Assembly (NCBI RefSeq): GCF_003263515.1
Contig: NZ_JYDE01000002.1
Span: 62,001 to 126,000 of the forward strand
Length of the DNA stretch: 64,000 bases
Direction of reading: 5' to 3'
Source of the DNA: Rahnella inusitata
Lineage (GTDB): Bacteria; Pseudomonadota; Gammaproteobacteria; Enterobacterales; Enterobacteriaceae
The notes below the pieces were generated by a model. It was not told the origin of the DNA and did no database searches. It worked only from the letters and a program-made list of their open reading frames with translations. The position numbers and the translations under genes were made by a program. Numbering within the stretch: position 1 is the stretch's first letter; each line of letters begins with the position of its first letter. Positions 1-9,294 of this stretch are shown one piece after another.

Positions 1-621
1 AGCCTGCACTTTGCAATGATGGAAGCTAAAAATAACGTGTTAATGATTACGGGTGCAAGCCCTAAGGCGGGTAAAACGTTCATTAGTTCTAACTTGTCAG
101 CCACTATCGCTAATTCAGGGAAAAAAGTATTATATATAGATGCTGATATGCGAAAGGGTTACATCCACAAGGTTTTAGGTGTGCCTGTAGAAAACGGTCT
201 TTCAGATTATTTATCCGGACGAGAAGAAATTTCAAAAGTAACTAAAAAAATAACTGAATCAGGATTCGATTTTATTTCAAAAGGTATAACGCCTCATAAC
301 CCGGCTGAGTTGTTAATGCATCCACGTATGCAAGAGCTAGTAGCATGGGCAAATGATAACTATGATCTTATCATCATTGATACGCCACCTATTTTAGCTG
401 TTACAGATGCTGTTATTATCGGTTCTTACTCAGGCACAACATTAATTGTTGCCAGGTTTGAAGAGGATACAGCGAAGGAAATAGATATTAGCATACGTAA
501 ACTTGAACAAAATAATATTGTCGTTAAAGGATGCGTATTGAACGGTATAGTTCGTAAAGCAAGTAGTCGCTATGGTTACGGATATAACAGTTATGGGTAT
601 TCGTATTCAGATAAAAAATAA
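1..621 (+). CDS. wzc: Tyrosine-protein kinase Wzc, C-terminal part (5' end outside window)
   Basis: The frame is open from the first base, so this is the last 206 residues of a bacterial tyrosine (BY) kinase of the polysaccharide co-polymerase family. These inner-membrane proteins control chain length and export of capsule or exopolysaccharide through cycles of autophosphorylation. Visible are a Walker A motif (GASPKAGKT), a Walker A' motif (VLYIDADMR), a Walker B motif (DLIIIDTPP) and a C-terminal tyrosine cluster (RYGYGYNSYGYSYS), which is the usual autophosphorylation tail. The membrane-spanning N-terminal part lies to the left of the window. It is the first visible gene of the exopolysaccharide cluster and lies 48 bases before the polymerase gene. 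It is distinct from the complete Wzc at 29,198-31,324. Confidence 0.93.
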   Translation, partial: SLHFAMMEAKNNVLMITGASPKAGKTFISSNLSATIANSGKKVLYIDADMRKGYIHKVLGVPVENGLSDYLSGREEISKVTKKITESGFDFISKGITPHNPAELLMHPRMQELVAWANDNYDLIIIDTPPILAVTDAVIIGSYSGTTLIVARFEEDTAKEIDISIRKLEQNNIVVKGCVLNGIVRKASSRYGYGYNSYGYSYSDKK

Positions 622-669
622 TAACCTATATTTGTCAAACTATTATCAATTAAGCCGGCAAAAGAAAGT

Positions 670-1863
670 ATGAATAAACTAAGAATAAGTGTGAATGATT
701 TGGCTTGGTATACATTCCATATTTTTATATTTGTCAAAGCTTTTACCGGTCCATTAACATTATACTTCCCTTACATTCGCTTTCTACCAATAGCGATGAT
801 GATATTGTTACTTGGATATAAAGTATACACGGGTGTTTTGAAGGGGAAGAAGATAGTCCTGCTTATTGTATTTTTTATGCTATATGTTGTAATTGGTATA
901 GTAAATAATTCATTGGTAGGCTCTGTTTTTGGTATTTACATTTTCGTTCCATTTCTATTTGCATTATTTTACTCGACTGTGTTGTATGAGCGTATTTTCT
1001 TTGATAATGCCAGCTTCAATTTTTTTTACTTTTTGAGTTGTGCAGCAGGTATATTTTATGTCAACCAATTCGGCGCGTCCTGGATTGGAGCAGAGCAAGA
1101 AATTGGCGGTGTTACAAAAGTGGTTTCTCGTGACTGGATATCAGATGGCATGATGAGAAACCCTGGATTTACCGGAACATCAGTGAGCTCAGCTACATTA
1201 ATTATCATAAGTTGCACATTCTTAGGGTTTTATTTAATCAGTAAAAGACGCCTAATCAGTTTAGTTACATTGTTTGCAATGTCTGGCTATCTTATTTATC
1301 TGACAACAACTAAAACAACAATGGTCACACTCGGGTTTGTATTCGTGTTAGCGTTCTGCTCATCATTAATCACGAGATATACAGTGAAAATTACTTTTCT
1401 AATTTTAACACTGTTTTCATATTATTGTATGTTCAATATGAATAATATATCCACTGGTATGTTGACAAATACAATGCTAATCCGAATTTATCAAACATGG
1501 CCTAATGCTATGTTATTACTCGAAAACCCAGTCCAATATTTCATAGGAAAAGGGTTTGGGTCTATCGGTGTTCCGACATATTACTTCACTCCCGCAGAAG
1601 CAAATTCTGCCGATAACATGTTTGTTTATTTGTATGTAATTTTTGGCATGGCAAGCCTGATTTTTGCGTTTTATGCTATGATGAAATTTCTATACTTTAG
1701 GTTTGAGTCATCTAAGGAAAGTAAGCATTTTTTTATAATGACCTTAGTTGTTTTAACGGGAGGTATAACATCAAATCTTTTCGAGGCATCATTTTACTCA
1801 ATATACGGAGGAGTTATAATTGGTCTTATATTGTCATATAAAACCCGTTTTAAATTCACGTAA
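670..1863 (+). CDS. Polysaccharide polymerase, Wzy-like membrane protein
   Basis: A 397-residue, very hydrophobic protein with about ten or more membrane segments and a larger hydrophilic stretch around residues 115-175, the layout expected of a Wzy polymerase that joins undecaprenyl-linked repeat units in the periplasm. Wzy proteins are poorly conserved, so the call rests on topology, length and position between wzc and glycosyltransferase genes. It is the only multi-span protein of the cluster besides the flippase and the acyltransferase, which leaves it as the polymerase by elimination. Base composition is very AT-rich, as in its neighbours. A ligase of the WaaL type has similar topology but would be unexpected here. 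Confidence 0.72.
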   Translation: MNKLRISVNDLAWYTFHIFIFVKAFTGPLTLYFPYIRFLPIAMMILLLGYKVYTGVLKGKKIVLLIVFFMLYVVIGIVNNSLVGSVFGIYIFVPFLFALFYSTVLYERIFFDNASFNFFYFLSCAAGIFYVNQFGASWIGAEQEIGGVTKVVSRDWISDGMMRNPGFTGTSVSSATLIIISCTFLGFYLISKRRLISLVTLFAMSGYLIYLTTTKTTMVTLGFVFVLAFCSSLITRYTVKITFLILTLFSYYCMFNMNNISTGMLTNTMLIRIYQTWPNAMLLLENPVQYFIGKGFGSIGVPTYYFTPAEANSADNMFVYLYVIFGMASLIFAFYAMMKFLYFRFESSKESKHFFIMTLVVLTGGITSNLFEASFYSIYGGVIIGLILSYKTRFKFT

Positions 1864-1915
1864 AATAAAAGTATAGGGATTTTAAAGAAGCTCTCATTTG
1901 AAGAGGATTATAAAA

Positions 1916-3181
1916 ATGTGCAAACATAAAAAACATTTCCCCCTGTACTTTTTTCTGGTAATGCTCTGCATGAAAGTGAGTGCTGCTGAGCAGATACAAG
2001 GAATAGGAATACATGCTAATAAATATAATAAGTCTTCAGATGCTATTCTAAGTTTGATTTCCAGGTCAGGGTTCGATTCATTCAGACAAGATCTCGCATG
2101 GAATGATATCGAAGTTACAAAAGGGCATTATTCAATACCATCAAAACTTGAGATAAATGATGTTCTCATTAAACAAGCCAGTGATCACAATCTTTCTCCC
2201 TTAGTGATACTTGGCTACGGAAACAATAATTATAACGCAGGCAGATATCCAACTACAGGTCAAGATATTAAAGCATTTTCGGACTATGCTAAATGGGTTG
2301 CCACACGTTATAAAGGCAAGGTTCCGTACTATGAGATATGGAATGAATGGACTGTTGGTACGGGCATGAAGGGGAAAGGAGATATTCCTTCATCGGATGT
2401 GTATCTACAATTAGTGAAAGAAACAAGCATCGCAATAAAGTCAGTTGATCCCTCTGCCAAAATTCTTGCAGCTTCAATGAACCCAATCAGCCCAAATGGC
2501 AGACGATTAGATATCTCAGATACAGCATGGTTCAACCAATTAATAGATCGTGGAATATTTAATTATATAGATGGTATTTCCATACACCCTTACTCATTCC
2601 TTAATGCTGATAAATCCTTGAGAAATCCGGAATACAATATTAAAAAAATTGATGATTTCTACAACAGTATTAAGCTTAAAAATCCAAAGGGAATACCCAT
2701 TTATATTACAGAAGTTGGTGTGCCAACACATGCTGGTTTAGGTGGGGTGAGTGAAGAACAAGCTGCAGACTTTATTGTAAAATATACCATTCTCGCTAAA
2801 TCGAAATCCTATATAAAAGGTGTGTGGTGGTACGATTTACGGGATGATGGTAAAGACTCTGATGATCAGGAACATAATTTCGGATTTTACAACTATGAAT
2901 TTAATCCTAAACAAGCAGTCATAGCATTCACGAATATCAACAAGCTATTAAAAAATATGATTATCACCAATGTTGTCATCGGAGAAAGTAAAAGCGACCA
3001 GCAAGTTACGGTATCGCTCAACGACAGCGCAAAAAATGAAAGCCACAAAATAAAATGGAATGAAACTCAGTTGCAGCAAAATGGAAGATTCAAAGCCCTG
3101 AATTTAAAAACCAGTAACAGTGATTCAATGCCAGTTAATTACGATGAAAACAAACTAAGTCGTGATGTGTATTTTAAATGA
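1916..3181 (+). CDS. Secreted glycoside hydrolase, clan A (GH39/PslG-like)
   Basis: A 421-residue protein with an N-terminal signal sequence (hydrophobic run PLYFFLVMLCM, then SAA before a likely cleavage site) and a TIM-barrel hydrolase domain. The acid/base Glu144 sits in IWNEW and the nucleophile Glu266 in YITEVGVPT, the Asn-Glu and Glu pair typical of clan GH-A. The nearest known role is that of PslG, a periplasmic hydrolase encoded in the Pseudomonas Psl cluster. It probably trims or releases the polysaccharide made by this cluster, though a biosynthetic role is possible. The ATG at 1916 was chosen because AGAGGA lies eight bases upstream; a TTG at 1898 would add six residues. The last ~90 residues form a small C-terminal domain without a motif I recognise. 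Confidence 0.78.
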   Translation: MCKHKKHFPLYFFLVMLCMKVSAAEQIQGIGIHANKYNKSSDAILSLISRSGFDSFRQDLAWNDIEVTKGHYSIPSKLEINDVLIKQASDHNLSPLVILGYGNNNYNAGRYPTTGQDIKAFSDYAKWVATRYKGKVPYYEIWNEWTVGTGMKGKGDIPSSDVYLQLVKETSIAIKSVDPSAKILAASMNPISPNGRRLDISDTAWFNQLIDRGIFNYIDGISIHPYSFLNADKSLRNPEYNIKKIDDFYNSIKLKNPKGIPIYITEVGVPTHAGLGGVSEEQAADFIVKYTILAKSKSYIKGVWWYDLRDDGKDSDDQEHNFGFYNYEFNPKQAVIAFTNINKLLKNMIITNVVIGESKSDQQVTVSLNDSAKNESHKIKWNETQLQQNGRFKALNLKTSNSDSMPVNYDENKLSRDVYFK

Positions 3182-3200
3182 AACTCATTTTGAGAATATA

Positions 3201-4370
3201 ATGAAAAATATATTAATCGTAGTACGATCTGTTTCGTTTGGCATTGGTGTTGGTGGGATGGAAAAAGCAGCTACTCAACATATATATGAAATGCGTGATA
3301 AGGGCTATAAAATCTATCTCATTGCACCGGATAACAAGGTCAAAGGTAATATACCACCCTTCGTTAATTTTATTGACGTAAGCTGGCCTCACTGGGATAA
3401 ATATAAAGTGCTAATGACAATGGGGTTAGCCTATCATCAATGGTGTAAACGTGTAGCAAAAAAAATAACAACAATGGAAAAGGATGTTGATATAATTCAT
3501 TTTCATGGAGCATCAGCTGGGACTTTAGCTTTCTTGAGTAAAAAATTAATTAACAGTAAAGCTACTGTCGTTAACCCGCATGGAATGGAGGAGTTTGGTT
3601 CTGGTTCTTATTTACGACTTGCTAATCGTTTATTCACAAGATCACTATTAAAAAAATCTCATCTCGCTGATTTCATCATAGCAACAGATAATATCCTTGT
3701 GAGAAACGTTGCTGTTAATTTAAAAGTGCAGCCAGAAAAAATTTATGTTGTTCCTAATACAATTGATATTCAACAATTAGAAAGTAAAGTTAAAAAATCA
3801 GACAGAATGAAATCTATTAGTATTGTTAGTGTCGGTAGAATTGAGCATAACAAAGGCTATGATTTACTTGCGGCTGCACTGGTAAAATTAAAATCGACAA
3901 ATAAAATAGCGGAAAATTTCTCATGGGATCACTACGGCAATGGCAAAATGAGAGATAAAATCATCGACTACAGTATAAAAAATAGCATCCCTTTGGTGGT
4001 ACATGTGGGGGCATCGGATGAAGATGTTCAGTCTGCTATTGCGAATAGTAGTATCTTTGTCCAGCCCTCGAGATATGAAGGAAGCAGCCTTACGACATTA
4101 GAAGCTATGACGCATGGTGCACTTATTGTTGCAATGCCTGTAGGTGGTATTCCAGATAAAATTTTTGATAAAAAAACAGGTTTTCTATGTAAGGCTGTAA
4201 CAACGTCAGCGTTGGCGATGAGCCTTAACGAGGCACTAAATAATACTTCTAATGATGAAATTCGAAGTAATGCAAAAAAATATGTACAAGAAAATTTCGA
4301 TATTAGTGTTTCTTCGAAGAAGTACGATGAGTTATATAAAAAAATTATGACATCGAAGGGCTGCCAATGA
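3201..4370 (+). CDS. Glycosyltransferase, GT4 family
   Basis: A 389-residue GT-B fold glycosyltransferase that should add one sugar to the lipid-linked repeat unit on the cytoplasmic face. The N-terminal acceptor domain begins MKNILIVVRSVSFGIGVGGM, with the glycine-rich loop of retaining GT4 enzymes. The C-terminal donor domain carries the E-x7-E type signature RYEGSSLTTLEAM followed by VAMPVGGIPD. The frame is open from 3162, but the ATG at 3201 gives the normal family N-terminus and avoids overlap with the hydrolase gene. The stop overlaps the start of the next glycosyltransferase gene (ATGA), so the two are translationally coupled. Donor and acceptor sugars cannot be read from the sequence. 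Confidence 0.86.
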   Translation: MKNILIVVRSVSFGIGVGGMEKAATQHIYEMRDKGYKIYLIAPDNKVKGNIPPFVNFIDVSWPHWDKYKVLMTMGLAYHQWCKRVAKKITTMEKDVDIIHFHGASAGTLAFLSKKLINSKATVVNPHGMEEFGSGSYLRLANRLFTRSLLKKSHLADFIIATDNILVRNVAVNLKVQPEKIYVVPNTIDIQQLESKVKKSDRMKSISIVSVGRIEHNKGYDLLAAALVKLKSTNKIAENFSWDHYGNGKMRDKIIDYSIKNSIPLVVHVGASDEDVQSAIANSSIFVQPSRYEGSSLTTLEAMTHGALIVAMPVGGIPDKIFDKKTGFLCKAVTTSALAMSLNEALNNTSNDEIRSNAKKYVQENFDISVSSKKYDELYKKIMTSKGCQ

Positions 4371-5515
4371 TTTTTTACTGTGAATCAAGAATATTTAGCG
4401 GTCAGGAGAGGATGTTTTTAACCGCAGCATGCGCATTATCACTCGACACAAAATGCATCCTTATTGTTAATAGAATGAATGCTTCTGCTATTGAGTTCTC
4501 AAAAAAAAATGGTAACTTCAGCGAAATTAATTTATTAGATAACTTTGATCAACGGTTTTCCTCACTGCTGGTATGGTTTCGTTGGAATAGGATATCTTCG
4601 CTATCATTATTTCTGAAAAAGAACAGATTGCAACATTCAACAATATGCGTTTCTCAGGGGCGGATTGAATCAGGAAATGTAGGGGTTATCGCTGGTAAAC
4701 TTGCAAGGTTAAACGTTATTTCCTACATACCGATGGTTCATAGTCATGTTGAAATGGGATCTGGGAAGTTTAGCGGCGTAATGAAGGGCCTCTTATGTTC
4801 AATACTATATAAATTACCAGACTCATTTATTACAATAAGCAATGAAGTGGCAATTGAATTAAGGGGCAACTGTAAGGCAGAAATTAAAGTTGTAGAGAAT
4901 TTTGCTCAACAGCGTGATTTAGAACATATTAAGGAGCCCCCGGCACTATTAGATGACAAAGAATACTACAAATTAATACTACCAGGTCGATTGCTTAACA
5001 AACAAAAAGGACAATTGGATTTGGTAAAAGCGTTAAAAATTGTGAGTGAAAAAACGTCACAAAAAATAGTGTGTTACATAGTAGGTGATGGTCCTGATAA
5101 AGATCTAATAAATACTGAAATTTATAAACTGTGCCTTAATCAAAACATTTTCATGCTGGGTAACAGAAGTGATTTACTGAGCATCATGTATGAATGTGAT
5201 TTAGTTGTTCTGCCATCAATATTCGAAGGTGTACCTTTAGTTTTATTGGAAGCTGCTATATTGGGGAAAGATATTATCGCTTCCGACATCATTGGTTTTA
5301 AGGAATACCTCTCAGGGAATGATGTTTTCTCACCAAGCAATCCAGATTCATTAGCTGATAAAATAATTTCTAAACTGCAAAAACCAACTATAAGAGCTGT
5401 ATATAGTAAGAGTCTTCAATATCTCATTTCAAGAAATGAAAAATTATTCACCGATGATTTTCGCAAAGCACTGAGTGCGTTATCTTCGGGGTTATTTATA
5501 GAAGAGAATAAATAA
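4367..5515 (+). CDS. Glycosyltransferase, GT4 family
   Basis: A 382-residue GT4-type enzyme beginning at the ATGA overlap with the preceding gene. The donor-binding half contains LPGRLLNKQKGQLDLVKAL and the signature FEGVPLVLLEAAILGKDIIASDIIG, where the two glutamates mark the nucleotide-sugar site. The N-terminal acceptor half is divergent and shows no family-specific motif. It lies in the run of three consecutive glycosyltransferase genes between the hydrolase and the flippase, so it most likely adds a middle sugar of the repeat unit. AT-rich like its neighbours. The specific linkage is unknown. Confidence 0.84.
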   Translation: MIFYCESRIFSGQERMFLTAACALSLDTKCILIVNRMNASAIEFSKKNGNFSEINLLDNFDQRFSSLLVWFRWNRISSLSLFLKKNRLQHSTICVSQGRIESGNVGVIAGKLARLNVISYIPMVHSHVEMGSGKFSGVMKGLLCSILYKLPDSFITISNEVAIELRGNCKAEIKVVENFAQQRDLEHIKEPPALLDDKEYYKLILPGRLLNKQKGQLDLVKALKIVSEKTSQKIVCYIVGDGPDKDLINTEIYKLCLNQNIFMLGNRSDLLSIMYECDLVVLPSIFEGVPLVLLEAAILGKDIIASDIIGFKEYLSGNDVFSPSNPDSLADKIISKLQKPTIRAVYSKSLQYLISRNEKLFTDDFRKALSALSSGLFIEENK

Positions 5516-5524
5516 GGTTTTAAA

Positions 5525-6682
5525 ATGAAAGATAAAGACATTGTTTTACTCTCAACTGCCGACTGGGATAATCCATTTTGGACAAACAAACAGCATGTTG
5601 CAGTGGAGTTATCCAGCCTGGGTTATAAGGTTTTTTATATTGACTCACTCGGTTTAAGGGCTCCGTCTTTTAATAAGAAAGATATATCCCGGGTTTTTAA
5701 GCGAGTGTCAAAATTATTTGCAGCACCGAAGAAAAAAAGAGAAAATCTTTGGGTGTGGTCACCGGTCACACTACCGTGGAACAAATATAAATTAATAAGA
5801 GCCTTCAATAAATTATATCTGAAATGGATGGTTAATTTTTGGACTCGTTACCTGAAGTTCAAAGATAAGGTAATGTGGACATATAATCCATTGACCAAGC
5901 GCTTAGTAGATGTCAGCGACTATAAATCTCTCATTTACCACTGCGTTGATGAAATAAAAGCCCAGCCAGGAATGCCTGTTACTATTTTAGAGGAGGCAGA
6001 AAACGAATTAATTAAAGATGCTGATATTGTTTTCGTCACCTCGCCTAATTTATATGAAAGTCGTAAAAAAATTAACCCAAACACACATTACCATTCTAAT
6101 GTCGCAGATTTTAATCATTTCAATAAAAGTTTAACTGTGGACTTCCCGCGACCAATTGATATTAGAGATATACAAGGTCCAGTTTTGGGTTTTATAGGTG
6201 CAATAAGTAGCTACAAGGTTAACTTTGAACTTCTGAGTTATATTGCTTCACATAGGCCAAACTATCAAATTGTCCTTATTGGATTAGTCGGTGAGGGAGA
6301 TCCGGCAACAGATATATCCATTTTGAAAGAGCATAAAAATATACATCTCATCGGACCTAAAAGTTACAATGAATTGCCTGCATATTTAAAATATTTTGAT
6401 GTAGCCTTACTTCCCAATGTGATTAATTCCTATACTGACAGTATGTTTCCTATGAAGTTCTTTGAATATCTTTCCGCGGGCAAAAACGTTGTATCTGTCA
6501 ATCTGAAAGCCATACAGGGTTTTAAGGATTACGTTAACATAAGCTCAACGAATGATGATTTTATAGCTGATATTGATAACGTATTATTAGGGAAAGGTAT
6601 TTCATTAGATAAGAGATTAGAGTTGGCAAAGCAGTTTACCTATCACGAAAGAACCAGAAAGATGTTAGATCTCATTAAATAA
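5525..6682 (+). CDS. Glycosyltransferase, GT1/GT4-like
   Basis: A 385-residue protein of the GT-B type. It opens with DIVLLSTADWDNPFWTNKQH, an N-terminal pattern found in exopolysaccharide glycosyltransferases of the TuaH/WcaI-like groups, and has a donor domain with GFIGAISSYKVNFELL, HLIGPKSYNELPAYL and a region around SMFPMKFFEYLSAGKNVVS, where Glu follows the usual K-x-x-E-Y-L pattern of sugar-nucleotide binding. The gene starts nine bases after the previous stop, with TAAGG upstream. It is the third of three consecutive transferase genes. The acceptor and donor sugars cannot be assigned. Confidence 0.82.
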   Translation: MKDKDIVLLSTADWDNPFWTNKQHVAVELSSLGYKVFYIDSLGLRAPSFNKKDISRVFKRVSKLFAAPKKKRENLWVWSPVTLPWNKYKLIRAFNKLYLKWMVNFWTRYLKFKDKVMWTYNPLTKRLVDVSDYKSLIYHCVDEIKAQPGMPVTILEEAENELIKDADIVFVTSPNLYESRKKINPNTHYHSNVADFNHFNKSLTVDFPRPIDIRDIQGPVLGFIGAISSYKVNFELLSYIASHRPNYQIVLIGLVGEGDPATDISILKEHKNIHLIGPKSYNELPAYLKYFDVALLPNVINSYTDSMFPMKFFEYLSAGKNVVSVNLKAIQGFKDYVNISSTNDDFIADIDNVLLGKGISLDKRLELAKQFTYHERTRKMLDLIK

Positions 6683-6727
6683 TCGACCAGTAAGATAAAT
6701 TATCTTAAGAAATAAAGGTAAGTCAAA

Positions 6728-8272
6728 TTGTCCAACGCGAAAAATGTGAGAATAGCAAAAAATACGCTGATGCTTTACTCAAGAATGTTGATGATAATGG
6801 TCGTTTCTTTATATACATCAAGAATTTTACTCCACGCCCTTGGGGTAGAGGATCTTGGTGTTTATAGTATTATCGCTGGAGTCATCATACTTTTTGGGTT
6901 TATTCAGAATGTAACGACTCTTGCAACTCAACGTTTCCTTTCTATAGGGCTGGGCAAAAACGATATTGAATGGACTAATAAAGCCTTTAACACAAGTGTA
7001 CTCGTTCATATAGGTATAGCGGCCCTTATATTTATTGGTGGTGAAACAATTGGTGTCTGGTTTGTCGGTACTCATTTAAACATACCGCAGGACAGAATAA
7101 ATGATGTGAATTGGGTTTTCCAATTTTCCCTTCTTGCATTGATGGTGCAAATATTACAGACACCATATATTGCTTCTATAATAGCCTGCGAGAGAATGGA
7201 GATATACGCTAAAATTGGTGTTCTGGATGCATTTCAACGGTGGTTTATCGTTTTCCTACTATCCTATTTTGACTTTGGCGATAAGTTAAAAGCGTATGGT
7301 GTATTGGTTTTATGTGGTTATTTTTTTGTTTTTGTTTGCTATTTTATATTTAGTGTCAGAAAATTCGATATTTGCAGGTTGAATCTTAAAGTAGATAAGA
7401 AAATTTTGTGGGAAATGTTTTCATTTTCTAGCTGGACATTAATGGGGTCTATGAGTGTTGTTGCACTATCTCAAGGGATCGCGATTTTAGTAAATATCTT
7501 CTTTGGTGTTGTCGCTAATGCTTCTCTCGGATTATCTGACCAGGTTTTGGCCGCAATTAATCGAGTTACAGGGAACTTTCAGACTGCATTTAATCCCCAG
7601 ATAATTAAATCTTATGCATCCGGAGATTTTGTATATCTCAAGAAACTCATTGAACAGTCAAGTAAACTATCTTTTGCTTTAGTTTTATTAGCTGTTGTCC
7701 CTTTGTTTGTTGATACAAAGTTTATTTTATCTGTTTGGCTAGATTCTGTTCCAGAATATCTGGTATCCCTTGTTCGTGTAGTGGCACTCTATGTTTTGAT
7801 AGATTGTATCTCAGGGCCATTTGTTACAGTCATATATGCGGTAGGAAAATTAAAGCGTTATCAAATCACTATTAGTATAATTATACTTCTTAATCTGGCT
7901 GTGGCGTTTTTACTTGTGTACAGTGTATTTCCATTGTATGTAGTGGTAATGGCAAGGGTGAGCAGTACAGTATTATTATTGGCTTATCGGTTAAATATGC
8001 TTGGTGGTCTGATTGACTTCGATATAAAAAATTATGTTTTAAAAACATTATCAAAATTAGTTTTTGTTTCGTTTTTGTCAGTCTCGTTAATTTATCTTGC
8101 GAATATATTATTGCCCAATGATTTCATTGGTCTATTCGGTCTGTTATTTATTTCAAGTTGTACAATCATTTTTCTCTTCTATGTGATCGTTTTTTCTGGT
8201 GATGAAAAGATGTTTTGCAGGAATAAAATCAGATTTTTGTACAATAAATTCTTAGTTAAATCATCAGGGTGA
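6728..8272 (+). CDS. Repeat-unit flippase, Wzx-like (polysaccharide transporter family)
   Basis: A 514-residue membrane protein with roughly 12-14 hydrophobic segments. It begins with a short basic cytoplasmic leader and an N-terminal segment (LMLYSRMLMIMVVSLYTSR) typical of the MOP/PST superfamily, to which Wzx belongs. Such flippases move undecaprenyl-pyrophosphate-linked repeat units across the inner membrane to the polymerase. The start codon is TTG at 6728 with AAAGG nine bases upstream; the next in-frame ATG would remove part of the first membrane segment. The stop is three bases before the next gene, and AGGGTGA at its end serves as that gene's ribosome site. Confidence 0.86.
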   Translation: MSNAKNVRIAKNTLMLYSRMLMIMVVSLYTSRILLHALGVEDLGVYSIIAGVIILFGFIQNVTTLATQRFLSIGLGKNDIEWTNKAFNTSVLVHIGIAALIFIGGETIGVWFVGTHLNIPQDRINDVNWVFQFSLLALMVQILQTPYIASIIACERMEIYAKIGVLDAFQRWFIVFLLSYFDFGDKLKAYGVLVLCGYFFVFVCYFIFSVRKFDICRLNLKVDKKILWEMFSFSSWTLMGSMSVVALSQGIAILVNIFFGVVANASLGLSDQVLAAINRVTGNFQTAFNPQIIKSYASGDFVYLKKLIEQSSKLSFALVLLAVVPLFVDTKFILSVWLDSVPEYLVSLVRVVALYVLIDCISGPFVTVIYAVGKLKRYQITISIIILLNLAVAFLLVYSVFPLYVVVMARVSSTVLLLAYRLNMLGGLIDFDIKNYVLKTLSKLVFVSFLSVSLIYLANILLPNDFIGLFGLLFISSCTIIFLFYVIVFSGDEKMFCRNKIRFLYNKFLVKSSG

Positions 8273-8275
8273 AAA

Positions 8276-9253
8276 ATGAATAAATATGGTGTTATTGTTT
8301 ATGAAGGTGGGAAGTTTAAAGAACAAAACATTTTAAACCTGGGGGATTACGTTCAAAGTACCGCTGCCAAACAATTTCTTCCGCAGGTGAATCATCATGT
8401 GACTCGTGAGGCCATGCATTTATATAATGATGAAAATATTAAGATGATCATGAATGCTTGGTATATGGCAAACCCGGATAATTTCCCGCCATCTGATAAA
8501 ATCACTCCGTTATATGTATCTCTTCATTTAAATTCATCCATAGTGGATCGGATTTTTAGGCCGGAAGTGATCGCGCATTTTAAAAAGCATCAACCTATTG
8601 GATGCAGAGATAATCATACAAGGGATTTACTTCGTGCCAAAGGGATTGACGCTTATTACTCTGGATGCATGACCCTTACCTTGGGATGCACTTATAAAAG
8701 AGATAAAGTTAGCGATGAGGTTATTTTTGCAGATATTATGCATGATTCTTTATCTATGAAACAACTTCTGAAGCAACCACTGCGATTAGGTAAACGGATC
8801 CTTAACGGCAGAATTAAAGAATTATCAATTAAAAATGATATTTTGAAAAAGTACTTTGATGAAGACGTTTTAAAGAATGCAATTTACATTGACCAAATGG
8901 TTCCTTATATAGATGCAAATGTTGGATTTAAAATGGCTGATGAGTATTTAAAACGGTTATCATCTGCACGTTTTGTTGTCACATCGAGAATTCACACCGC
9001 TTTACCCTGCCTGGCTATGGGAACCCCCGTTATTTTTGTTAATGGTGGCTTTAAAACTAAGGTCGACAACTGCCGTTTCGATGGCCTGCTCGATTTCTTT
9101 AATCGTATAGACGTAGATAACTCGGGAGATTCACGTTGTAACTTCTCATTTTCTGGCAATAAAATCTCCATTAATACGGTGCTAAATAACAAAGATTTGC
9201 ACATTCCTTTTGCTAATGAGCTCATTAAAAAATGCCAGGGCTTTACATGTTAA
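8276..9253 (+). CDS. Polysaccharide pyruvyl transferase family protein
   Basis: A 325-residue protein of the PS_pyruv_trans family, enzymes that move pyruvate from phosphoenolpyruvate onto a sugar as a ketal, giving an acidic polymer. Seen are an early glycine/aspartate motif (NLGDYVQS), the middle motif PIGCRDNHTRDLL and the C-terminal motif TSRIHTALPCLAMGTPVIF, whose Arg-His is typical of the active site. Location directly after the flippase and before manC places it in the same transcription unit. Some members of the family work on other substrates, but a ketal pyruvyltransferase is the most likely role. The first ~10 residues overlap the flippase ribosome site region, so translation is probably coupled. 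Confidence 0.85.
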   Translation: MNKYGVIVYEGGKFKEQNILNLGDYVQSTAAKQFLPQVNHHVTREAMHLYNDENIKMIMNAWYMANPDNFPPSDKITPLYVSLHLNSSIVDRIFRPEVIAHFKKHQPIGCRDNHTRDLLRAKGIDAYYSGCMTLTLGCTYKRDKVSDEVIFADIMHDSLSMKQLLKQPLRLGKRILNGRIKELSIKNDILKKYFDEDVLKNAIYIDQMVPYIDANVGFKMADEYLKRLSSARFVVTSRIHTALPCLAMGTPVIFVNGGFKTKVDNCRFDGLLDFFNRIDVDNSGDSRCNFSFSGNKISINTVLNNKDLHIPFANELIKKCQGFTC

Positions 9254-9294
9254 TTAAATTTTAAGTGAAATTATAATTATTAACGTTTATTAGA

